This document shows positions 54,725-64,000 of a stretch of DNA of 64,000 bases, one piece after another. Position 1 is the first letter of the stretch; every line of letters begins with the position of its first letter. Under the pieces are notes generated by a model. It saw only the letters and a program-made list of their open reading frames with translations. It was not told where the DNA came from and did not search any database. The position numbers and the translations under genes are program-made. The DNA is taken from the NCBI GenBank assembly GCA_039602395.1, contig JBCNJP010000025.1:38047649-38111648 (forward strand), in the 5' to 3' direction. Source of the DNA: Deinandra increscens subsp. villosa. Lineage: Eukaryota; Streptophyta; Magnoliopsida; Asterales; Asteraceae.

Positions 54725-56644
54725 AGAGCGGTACGCCTAAACCTATATACAGAATTATGATCTGTCAATCAGCGTGTACTGCCCAATTACATACCCAAAT
54801 TTGAGTGGTACGCCTATGTAATAAAATGACAGAATAATAGTCCTTGTCCTAAGTTACTCAAAAGCTTGGTTTATTGAACTATAATCTGTATTCCAAGATA
54901 CATTGGACCTGATATTAGTAAAAGATATATTCACAATATATTGTTAGTGTCGCTGGTGTTACTCTCCTCTACAGGCGTGGGTTCTTCCCATTTCATATTT
55001 TCCCTATGAAGATTGAGCTCAGAGACTTGGTCAAATACCAAGTTGGGGACAACCTTTGTATATAACAGGCATATATGCAATAGTTCTGATAGGTTGTTAG
55101 AATCCGAAGATAGGGTATTCTCACTAAATCTGTTATTCAAGTTTGTGTGAACTCTGTTTCTGTGAGTCCTCTAACTTCCCTCATTCCCTTCTAACTGTTT
55201 GATATAATACTTATGTTCTGATGTATCTGTTATATTTGTTATGAATATCTTGTCATACACCGTGAGTCGGAAATGCCATGTGTGAGTCATTAGATACTTT
55301 CTAGTCATTAAGGGTGAGACCATTAGGCATATAAGGGATTATAACCGTCTGTATAGTTGAATGATCCATATTCACCCGGATCCTCTAATATTGATTTATT
55401 ATGGGGAATATGTACTTATATGTTGAAATTAAAACTACTCGTAGAGGGTGTGTGGCTACGTGCAACGTGCCCGTAGAGTATCTGAGTGTGGACCTTGGCT
55501 GCGACTTTATAGTTTATAATCCGCATATTTGTTTGAAAACTATTAGTGTGATTATGGTAGTTAATACTCACCAACAACATACATTGTTCACTCTGTGTTG
55601 ACTTATGTTACAGGTAAGTAGGTGCAGGTGAAGATCTGATCTGATTCGAGAATCTTATGGTGGTCGTTGTCACTATTAATAGGGATGTGTATAATAAACG
55701 TTTGACGTTTGTTACTGGGTACTTTTCTTATGACTATATATCCTCGATATATGTATCTCTTGTTTGTTCGGTCTTGGGTCAATCCAGTGGCCATCGATTC
55801 TATTAAGTTGGCTAAGAGGTGCCCAGTGCATCCTTAGTTAGAGTCAGTCTAAGGTTTCACTGTGAGGACTGATGTCCGTCTTATGTGTTTGTGTTGTTAT
55901 TATGTGATTTAATAGTTGGTGCCTCGGGAATTGATATGAACAGCCAGTCTCACACTTTCCCCCGCACATGGCAGGGGTGGCGGAGGGGGTGTGATAATAG
56001 ATCGAGTGTAGAGTCGAGTAACACAAAAATTAGTCATCAAGTCACACGGATAGAACCAGGCCTAATGAGCATCAAGGAGGTACATGCAAAAATCATATAA
56101 TAATACAAGAGATGTGGAATGTTGCTTACAATGGGGGTAGCGGAATAGAACGGGTCGGCTGTGATGGCGAGCGACGAAGTAAGGGGCGGTCTCCCCGCGG
56201 GACATGAGCTACAACTGCGGCTGCAAGGTCCTCGGACGACGGCACGATATCAGATGAGAGTGGTGTTAAGCCAGTTGGGAGCAAGTGAGGGAGCGGGTAT
56301 GCTTAAGTATTGATAGGGTGTGTAAAATAGATTAGAGTGTTGACGATGTTGGTTTTATAGAAGAATGGAAGGGAGCTAATTAGGTGCATGGGGTGGCGAT
56401 GATGATGGTGCTAGGGGGTTAGGGTGGCTTGAGGGAGTGTAATGATGGAGTAGGGATGTTAAGTGTTGGAGGGGGTTGGGTAATCTAGGAGTTGACAATT
56501 TCAAAAAGGAATTGGCCGCAAGATTGGGTACCAAGTCGGGTTGCTTCGTCGAGTTAGGTAATCAGGTCGAGTTCTTAGGTTGAGGAGAAGGTTAAACGAG
56601 CGGGTTAGTGGGTTAAGATAAATGGAACAACTCACATACTTAAT
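54725..56644 (+). repeat. Composite tandem array, unit 2
   Basis: Same composition and order as unit 1; starts AGAGCGGTACGCCTAAACC. Longer because of a 124-bp insert at about 54932-55055. Confidence 0.87.
54932..55055 (-). other. 124-bp insert of unknown origin in array unit 2
   Basis: Absent from units 1, 3 and 4 between AAAAGATAT and AACCTTTGTATATAAC. On the minus strand it is open and reads VPNLVFDQVSELNLHREN and so on to a stop, with ordinary codon composition, like a captured coding fragment. I do not recognise it; no TSD seen. Confidence 0.5.
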
Positions 56645-58446
56645 TAGAGCGGTACACCTAAATCTATATACAGAATTCTGATCTGTCAATCAGTGCGTAC
56701 CGCCCAATTACATACCCAAATTTGAGTGGTACGCCTATGTAATAAAATGATAGAATAATAGTCCTTGTCCTAAGTTACTCAAAAGCTTGGTTTATTGAAC
56801 TATAATTTGTATTCCAAGATACAATGGACCTGATATTCGTAAAAGATATGTTACCTTTGTATATAACAAGAATATATGTAATAGATCTCATAGGTTGTTA
56901 CAATCCGAAGATAGGATATTCTCACGGAATTTGTTAATTCAAGTCTGTGTGAACTCTGTTTCAGTGAGTCCTCTGACTTCCCTCGTGCCCTAATAACTGT
57001 TTGATATAATACTTATGTTCTGATGTATATGTTATATTTTTTTATGAATATCTTGTCATACACCGTGAGTCGGGAATGCCCTGTGTGAGTCATTAGATAC
57101 TTTCTAGTCATTAAGGGTGAGACCATTAGGCATATAAGGGATTATAACGGTCTGTATAGTTGAATGATCCATATTCACCCGGATCCTCTAATATTGATTT
57201 ATTATGGGGAATATGTACTTATATGTTGAAATTAAAACTACTCGCAGAGGGTGTGTGGCTACGTGCAACGTGCCCGTAGAGTATCTGAGTGTGGACCTTG
57301 GCTGCGACTTTATAGTTTATAATCCGCATATTTGTTTGAAAACTATTAGTGTGATTATGGTAGTTAATACTCACCAACAACATACATTGTTGACTCTGTG
57401 TTGACTTATGTTACAGGTAAGTAGGTGCAGGTGAAGATCTGATCTGATTCGAGAATCTTAGGGTGGTTTTTGTCACTATTAATAGGGATGTGTATAATAA
57501 ACGTTTGACGTTTGTTACTGGGTACTTTTCTTATGACTATATATCCTTGATATATGTATCTCTTGTTTGTTCGGTCTTGGGTCAATCCAGTGGCCATCGA
57601 TTTTATTAAGTCGGCTAAGAGGTGCCCAGTGCATCCTTAGTTAGAGTCAGTCTAAGGTTTTACTGTGAGGACTGATGTCCGTCTTATGTGTTTGTGTTGT
57701 TATTATGTGATTTAATAGTTGGTGCCTCGGGAATTGATACGAACAGCCAGTCTCACACTTTCCCCCGCACATGGCAGGGGTGGCGGAGGGGGTGTGATAA
57801 TAGATCGAGTGTAGAGTCGAGTAACACAAAAATTAGTCATCAAGTCACATGGATAGAACCAGGCCTAATGAGCATCAAGGAGATACATGCAAAAATCATA
57901 TAATAATACAAGAGATGTGGAATGTTGCTTACAATGGGGGTAGCGGAATAGAAGGGGTCGACTGTGATGGCAAGCGACGAAGTAAGGGGCGGTCTCCCCG
58001 CGGGACAGGAGCTACAACTGCGGCTGCAAGGTCCTCGGACGACGGCACGATATCAGATGAGAGTGGTGTTAAGCCGGTTGGGAGCAAGTGAGGGAGCGGG
58101 TATGCTTAAGTATTGATAGGGTGTGTAAAATAGATTAGAGTGTTGACGATGTGGGTTTTATAGAAGAATGGAAGGGAGCTAATTAGGTGCATGGGGTGGC
58201 GATGATGATGGTGCTAGGGGGTTAGGGTGGCTTGAGGGAGTGTAATGATGGAGTAGGGATGTTAAGTGTTGGAGGGGGTTGGGTAATCTAGGAGTTGACA
58301 ATTTCAAAAAGGAATTGGCCGCAAGATTGGGTACCAAGTCGGGTTGCTTCGTCGAGTTAGGTAATCAGGTCGAGTTCTTGGGTTGAGGAGAAGGTTAAAC
58401 GAGCGGGTTAGTGGGTTAAGATAAATGGAACAACTCACATACTTAA
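56645..58446 (+). repeat. Composite tandem array, unit 3
   Basis: About 1.80 kb, starts AGAGCGGTACACCTAAATC, differs from unit 2 (minus its insert) by only a few per cent by eye; both share the A in GGTACAC. This points to the latest duplication being between units 2 and 3 or a common source. Confidence 0.88.
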
Positions 58447-59388
58447 TTAGAGCGGTACACCTAAATCTATATACAGAATTCTGATCTATCAATCAGTGCG
58501 TACCGCCCAATTACATACCCAAATTTGAGTGGTACGCCTATGTAATAAAATGATAGAATAATAGTCCTTGTCCTAAGTTACTCAAAAGCTTGGTTTATTG
58601 AACTATAATTTGTATTCCAAGATACAATGGACCTGATATTCGTAAAAGATATGTTACCTTTGTATATAACAAGAATATATGTAATAGATCTCATAGGTTG
58701 TTAGAATCCGAAGATAGGATATTCTCACGGAACTTGTTAATTCAAGTCTGTGTGAACTCTGTTTCAGTGAGTCCTCTGACTTCCCTCGTGCCCTAATAAC
58801 TGTTTGATATAATACTTATGTTCTGATGTATATGTTATATTTTTTATGAATATCTTGTCATACACCGTGAGTCGGGAATGCCCTGTGTGGGTCATTCGAT
58901 ACTTTCTGGTCATTAAGGTTGAGACCATTAGACATATAAGGGATTATAATGGCCGGTATAGTTGAACGATCCATCTTCACCCGGATCCTCTAATATTGAT
59001 TTATTAGGGGGAATATGTACTTATATGTTGAAATTAAAACTACCCGCAGAGGGTGTACGGCTACGCTCAACGTGCCCGTAGAGTATCTGAGTGTTGACCT
59101 TGGGTGCGACTTGATAGTTCATAATCCGCATGTGTGTTTGAAAACTGTTAGTATGATGATGGTAGTTACGACTCACCAACAACGTACGTTGTTGACTCTG
59201 TGTTGACTTATGTTGATGGTAAGTAAGTGCATGTGAAGATCTGATCTGATTCGAGAATATCAGGGTGGTTGTTGTCACTATTAGTAGGGCTCTGTATAAT
59301 AAACGTTTGACGTTTGTTACTGGGTACTTGTTATGATTATATTTCCTCGATATATATATATATTTCCTCGATATATATATATATTTCC

Positions 59389-59439
<51 letters not shown>

Positions 59440-59929
59440 TGTTTGTTCAGTCCTGGGTCAATCCAGTAGCCATCAATTCTATTAGGTCGGCTAAGAGGTG
59501 ACCAGTGCATCCTCAGTTAGAGTCGCTCTAAGGTTTCACTGTGAGGACTGGATGTCCGTCTTATGTGTTTGTGTTGTTATTATGTGATTTAATAGTTGGT
59601 GCCTCGGTAATTGATACGGATAACTGGTCCCACACTCTCCCCCGCACCTGGCAGGGGGAGCAGAGCCGTGTGACAATGGATCGAGTGTAAAGTCGAGTAA
59701 CACAAAAATGATGACGACAGGATATCAGATGGATGTGGTGTTCAACCGGTTGGGAGAAAGTGAGGGAGGGGGTATGATTAAGTCTTCTTAGGGTGTGTAA
59801 AATAGATTAGAATGTTGACGGTGTGGGTTTTATAGGAGAATGGAAGAGAGCCAATTAGGTGCATGAGGTGGCGATGATGATGGTTCTAGGGGGTTAGGGT
59901 GGCTTGAGGGAGTTTAATGATGGAGTAGG
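58447..59929 (+). repeat. Composite tandem array, unit 4, truncated by copia-2
   Basis: Same start as unit 3. The flank has an internal deletion (joins ACACAAAAATGATGACGAC, losing the promoter-like middle). A (TA)n expansion sits at 59343-59437. Cut at GATGGAGTAGG by copia-2. Confidence 0.86.
59340..59440. repeat. (TA)n microsatellite with TTTCCTCGA triplication
   Basis: TTTCCTCGATATATATATAT occurs three times in tandem and runs into a pure (TA)n tract. Units 1-3 have one TTTCCTYGATATATGTATC here, so the expansion is private to unit 4. Confidence 0.92.
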
Positions 59930-60323
59930 TGTTGGGCTATACATTGTGAGGCATGAACATTAGACTTGGGCTTACTTGGATGTGGGCTTGATATGTTTAC
60001 GACTTGGGCCTCTTGGGCCGGTTTCTTCTTGTGGGTTTATGATTTTCATTAGGGCTTTTGTAAGGGTAGTATAAATACCCATGTAGTTCATGTTTATGAC
60101 TAGTTGTTGTTTATGATTTTCAGTCTCCCTTGTGTATTTACGATCATGAACTCCACAAATAGAAGATTGATTGTTCTCCATTCAAGATTTGATTGTGTTG
60201 CTTTGTTCTTCATCATTAGATCAAGTCTTTTTCATCATCTTCTTATCGAATCTCTCACAAACAAGGTTTTCGCACTTGTTTGTGTTTAAGATATCGTGAA
60301 CGATTGTTGTTTTGGTACCAACA
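59930..60323 (+). repeat. Copia-2 5' LTR
   Basis: 394 bp, TGTTGGGCTATACATTGTG to TGGTACCAACA. TATA box GTATAAATACCC near 60069. Ends CCAACA like copia-1, and shares the TTTACGATC word. Confidence 0.88.
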
Positions 60324-60324
60324 A

Positions 60325-60337
60325 TTGGTATCAGAGT
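60325..60337 (+). other. Copia-2 primer binding site (initiator tRNA-Met)
   Basis: TTGGTATCAGAGTT, one base after the LTR end. Confidence 0.88.
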
Positions 60338-60417
60338 TAAGAATCATCTGATTCAAGGTTCCACGATATTAGATTCGAGTGTTTGGCTGAAAAAGTGGAA
60401 GCTTGCTGCTGTTTTTG

Positions 60418-60690
60418 GTGTTTACGATCGTTTCCGGGCTGTTCTTAGGGTTTACGAGCTGCAAAAGGGTGTTTACGACTTCAAGATTGGATTTTTGAGT
60501 GTTTGTGATCTTGTTTACGACTCAGCATTGTGTTTACGACTTCAAGATTCGAACTTTTAGGGTTTACGACTTCGATTACGATCCGGAGGACTTTACGACA
60601 GGGTTTACGATCAAAATCAGGTTCACAATTAGGTTTACGATCCGGAGGTGTTTGCGATTCCGTTTACAATCTACAAGCGTGTCCACATCG
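60418..60690 (+). repeat. Copia-2 leader with GTTTACGA words
   Basis: About ten TTTACGA/TTACGAT words (GTTTACGATCG, GTTTACGACTTCAAG and GTTTACGATCCGG among them), three of them in contexts identical to the copia-1 leader. Confidence 0.85.
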
Positions 60691-60757
60691 TAAACAGGTG
60701 TTTATAATCGGAAACTCATACAGACCTCTTTTTCATTATTTTTCCTAAGCTTTCGTC

Positions 60758-62071
60758 ATGGATTTTGAACCTAGTATGTACCAAAAACTGGACTTTGAGA
60801 TTGGATCAACCACCCGTCCTCCAAGACTGACATCGGCCGACAACTTCCTTGAATTGATATACAGATTTCAAAATCATTTGAAAAGTGTTGACTTGAGACT
60901 TTGGAGATCTGTTGTCAATGGGCCATTCATTCCTACTCACACTGAAGCAGGAAAAGTTGGAGTGGTGAAAACTGAAGCAGAATACTCGGATGATGATTGG
61001 GAAAAATGTAACAAGGATGAGAGAGCATATGCTATCATGACAATGGCATTGACTCCGGAAATTACATAAGGGTTTAAGAAGTACAAGACTGCAAAGAAAC
61101 TCTGGGATGCTCTAGTGGTGGCATATGAAGGAAATCCAGATATCAAGGCAAGCCATAAACAGATGTTGAAGCAGAAGTTCAACCTGTTCAATCACATTCA
61201 AGGAGAGTCCTTTGAAGCTCAAGTTCAAAGATTTGTGTCCTTAATTACTGAGATGTCAAGCTATGACGTTGAACCCGGACTGGAGGATAAAAATCTGAAA
61301 CTCTTGAAGAGTTTGCCCAAGTCCTGGAATACCAACATTTCAATAATCAAAGACAACAACAAGCTGGATGAGTTAACTGTTGATGAGCTAGTTAACAAAC
61401 TGAAGTTAAAGATGATTGATGATAAACAGAGAGAGCTGAATCATCTAAGTTCACTTAGCATGGCGGGAAAATTGAATCAGGCACTCCTATCTGAAGAATT
61501 TGGCCCAAAACAGGCTGGAAGTTCGTCTGCGAATGATTCAAGTTCAAACACAAAGTCAATTGCTTTTGTGGCTCGATCTCAAGCGAATTCTAGTGGAACG
61601 GTCAACCCTGGTGAGGCAAATGCCACAAATGATCCCAACTTTGCACTTGGAATGGGATTTATGAATAGTTATCATGCCCTTATGGCTGGAACATTGGTGC
61701 CTGCTGAGATGTTGTCAGGTGAACTGAACCAGATTAATCATGAGGATGTGGAAATGCTTGATGTTTCCTGGCAAATGGCAATGGCAGTTTTCCGCGCCAA
61801 GAAGTTTATGGCAACAACAGGAAGGAATGTCTGGAAGGATCAGGATAAGATACGAATGGGTTTTGATAAGAGCAAGCTCAGATGTTTCAACTGTGATGAG
61901 TACGGACATTTTGCAAGGGAATGTACTAAGCCAAAGAAGGAGAGACCAGAAGAGAAGAAAGCTGGAAATGGTATGGGAAAGGCAGAGACAAAGGCCTTGG
62001 TTGTGCAAGATTGTGGGGAATATCAATGGGCTTCACAGGTAAAGGAACTCAGTCTAACTCGTACTATCTAA
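60758..62071 (+). pseudogene. Copia-2 gag: capsid-type domain and zinc knuckle, one in-frame stop
   Basis: Starts MDFEPSMYQKLDFEIG. N-terminal part FLELIYRFQNHLKSVDLRLW and the following KLWDALVVAYEGNPDIKASH...LMLKQKFNLFNHIQGESFEAQVQRF is the copia gag (UBN2-type) capsid domain, residues about 10-220. A TAA at 61067-61069 interrupts the frame, which is otherwise open to 62071. Complete zinc knuckle CFNCDEYGHFAREC near residues 375-388. After ALVVQDCGEYQWASQ the frame ends, and the sense goes on at 62073 in another frame. Gag packages the RNA into virus-like particles. Confidence 0.86.
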
Positions 62072-62072
62072 G

Positions 62073-62675
62073 ATGGAGAATGATGATGAAGAGGAGCATG
62101 CATTTGTGGTCACTGAGGAGAAGACGGGAGATGAGCAGGAGAACCTGGTTGAAGACAAGGAGGCATTTGCAGCCGAAGTCGACAACACAAAGGTATGTAC
62201 TAATCCTACTTGTGCTCGTTTAATTCCTAGCCTTAGACAACTTTGGAAGAATAGTGAGATAGAATTATTTGATATGAAATGCTCTAGAAGTTCATTTAAG
62301 GGAAGATGGGAAAAGAGTGAGGAGAAAGTCAAAGCACAGAAACTAGATATAGAGAAATACCAAGCCCTTGCCACTCAAAAGTCTGTCCTGTATGATAATG
62401 CTAAGTTAGAAATAGCTGAGCTTAGGAAGCAGGTAGATGAACTCAAACATCAGAACAATGAGTTACAAGTGGAATTAGATGTAAATCAGATGAGAAACAA
62501 AAGAATGCTCGAAGCTGGTAAGGCTTTGTCCACCTGCCTAACTGATGTTCGATTAGGTAAGGATAAAGGAGGAATAGGAATTCGCTTTTCTGAAAAAAAT
62601 AAGAATATTGTTCCTCAACCTGTGTCTAGAGATATAATAGGTATGATCTATGAGGAGGATCAGGTAGATAGATCT
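62073..62675 (+). CDS. Copia-2 gag C-terminal coiled-coil region (to the gap)
   Basis: 201 codons open from MENDDEEEHAFVVTEE. Contains NPTCARLIPSLRQLWKN as in copia-1, then a long coiled coil (LEIAELRKQVDELKHQNNEL) and RDIIGMIYEEDQVD. In copia-1 the matching region leads to a second zinc knuckle, which here would fall in the N gap. It is probably continuous with gag through a frameshift at about 62070. Open frames through the Ns are artefacts. Confidence 0.78.
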
Positions 62676-63175
62676 NNNNNNNNNNNNNNNNNNNNNNNNN
62701 NNNNNNNNNNNNNNNNNNNNNNNNNNNNNNNNNNNNNNNNNNNNNNNNNNNNNNNNNNNNNNNNNNNNNNNNNNNNNNNNNNNNNNNNNNNNNNNNNNNN
62801 NNNNNNNNNNNNNNNNNNNNNNNNNNNNNNNNNNNNNNNNNNNNNNNNNNNNNNNNNNNNNNNNNNNNNNNNNNNNNNNNNNNNNNNNNNNNNNNNNNNN
62901 NNNNNNNNNNNNNNNNNNNNNNNNNNNNNNNNNNNNNNNNNNNNNNNNNNNNNNNNNNNNNNNNNNNNNNNNNNNNNNNNNNNNNNNNNNNNNNNNNNNN
63001 NNNNNNNNNNNNNNNNNNNNNNNNNNNNNNNNNNNNNNNNNNNNNNNNNNNNNNNNNNNNNNNNNNNNNNNNNNNNNNNNNNNNNNNNNNNNNNNNNNNN
63101 NNNNNNNNNNNNNNNNNNNNNNNNNNNNNNNNNNNNNNNNNNNNNNNNNNNNNNNNNNNNNNNNNNNNNNNNNNN
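62676..63175. other. Assembly gap (500 N)
   Basis: Exactly 500 N, a conventional placeholder, so true distance and even continuity of the two sides are unknown. Confidence 0.98.
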
Positions 63176-64000
63176 TCTTCTGCAAGTAATGGTGCAATCC
63201 CACAAGAGATAAATATTAATGTAACTGATGATGATGTGTTTGAAGAACCTATTCCTGCACGTGAACCTTCACCAAGAAAGAAATCTGATCCAAGATCTAT
63301 CAGATTCAAGTTCCAAAAGACAAGCTTAAGCTTGATGGTATTTGAATCATCAGGTGCAAATGTTGAGAGCACATTAGTGGATGATGATCAAGCAGATGTA
63401 GAAGAGACAACGCCAACTCAAACTGAAAGTCCTATTCTAAATGAACACAGCCCAGTTCATGAGGAAATGCAATCCTTCGAAGTTGATAGCTCGTTTGTGG
63501 AGCCCAGCCCAGTGAGAGTAAATGTTTCTACTGAATCAAGCCAAGGTCCAATCATTCCAAGCTTTCGTCCATATCCAACACTTGTTGGAGAAAGTGTTCA
63601 AACTGGTGATCTCCCGATAGACCTTCGGATAAGTGCTGATCCTCATATCAACTTTCTGTTATCTCAAAACAGGAAGAGAGAAGGAGAAATAAAAGAGCTG
63701 AAGGAAGAAAACAAGAGACTGAAGGAGAAGGAGAGCAAGAATGAAGCCAGTACTGGATTTTTGTATGCAAGATATCTTGAACTGAGGAAGAAGCGGGAAG
63801 ATTTGAAGGTGCTCAAACAGCTGATGTTGTGCATGAAGATGAAGGTGATGACTCCATTGAGATCTCAGACTATGTGCGAGGAGGAAGATTCATCTCAAAG
63901 GCACCAGAAAGGCATGAAAAATGGTTCAAGGAATTCTTTCAGGGACCTCCCCCCTAAGCTATACTCAATTGATGTGGGACAAAGTGAAATTGAGAAAAGG
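63176..64000 (+). CDS. Open coding sequence after the gap, unrecognised (copia-2 accessory or gag/env-like part)
   Basis: Open for 275 codons from the gap to the window end (frame starting at 63176). Ser/Pro/Glu-rich (PRKKSDPRSIRFKFQ, PSFRPYPTLVGESVQ), then a coiled coil EGEIKELKEENKRLKEKE near 63670-63740. From about 63797 to 63950 the adjacent frame reads more protein-like (TADVVHEDEGDDSIEISDYV, FISKAPERHEKWFKEFF), so two compensating indels, the second at a C6 run near 63950, are likely. No known domain. It could be more gag, or an env-like ORF if the gap hides pol. Confidence 0.55.

Larger units (their letters stand above)
59930..64000 (+). mobile_element. Copia-2: Ty1/copia element with SIRE-like gag, cut by the window end and an assembly gap
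   Basis: 5' LTR, PBS, GTTTACGA-rich leader, gag with capsid-type domain and zinc knuckle, long coiled-coil gag C-terminus, 500-N gap, further coding sequence. The left TSD is probably GTAGG (59925-59929). No pol domain is visible in the window. Related to copia-1 through the gag C-terminus and leader, but the LTRs differ. Confidence 0.88.

Noticed and set aside
62553..63372. ORFs running through the N block
   Set aside because: Open only because Ns are not stops.

Overview
This window is plant repeat DNA with no host gene that I can support. Nearly every base belongs to LTR retrotransposons (Ty3/gypsy chromoviruses of Tekay type and Ty1/copia elements with a SIRE-like gag) or to L1-type LINEs. 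Protein signatures and LTR style suggest a eudicot, most likely Asteraceae; that family-level guess rests on recollection of similar elements, not on a search. A run of exactly 500 N (62676-63175) marks an assembly gap.

Layout. The elements form a nested stack that can be ordered from target-site duplications (TSDs). (1) Oldest: Tekay-B, plus strand, degenerate, 41396-54085, with a truncated 5' LTR, eroded gag-pol and a full 3' LTR. (2) Gypsy-D (internal 3' end 36836-37619, LTR 37620-41395) sits in the 5' LTR of Tekay-B; its left half lies outside the window. (3) LINE-1 (minus strand) sits in gypsy-D and is split into 35222-36835, 21460-23619 and 1-1364. (4) LINE-1 is broken by gypsy-C (1365-21459, TSD AATAA) and by Tekay-A (23620-35221, minus strand, TSD TCACA). 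(5) The 5' LTR of gypsy-C is itself broken by a full-length LINE-2 (3515-9365, minus, 18-bp TSD) and by a non-autonomous copia-1 (9472-15277, TSD GTATA). A solo LTR (about 46876-50615) and LINE stubs lie inside Tekay-B. To the right, the 3' part of the Tekay-B LTR plus about 0.65 kb of other LTR-like DNA is amplified as roughly 1.8-kb head-to-tail units (52946-59929). The last unit is cut by copia-2 (59930 to beyond 64000).

The youngest and most complete element is Tekay-A. Its LTRs differ at only about six positions, and its gag-protease-RT-RNaseH-integrase-chromodomain polyprotein is broken by one single-base insertion. It carries an extra open frame of 396 codons upstream of gag, with Ser/Lys-, acidic-, Gln/Tyr/Pro-rich segments and a C-terminal coiled coil. 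A decayed homologue sits at the same place in Tekay-B. A splice donor in the LTR and an acceptor 15 nt before the ORF start suggest a leader intron. This accessory ORF is my best candidate for something little described.

Other structure: clustered short dyad motifs in two LTR families (GGCGGTACGCC and ACCCGTTTGGGT), repeated GTTTACGA words in both copia leaders, an antisense tRNA-like unit in the gypsy-C LTRs, and a foldback duplication in Tekay-B.
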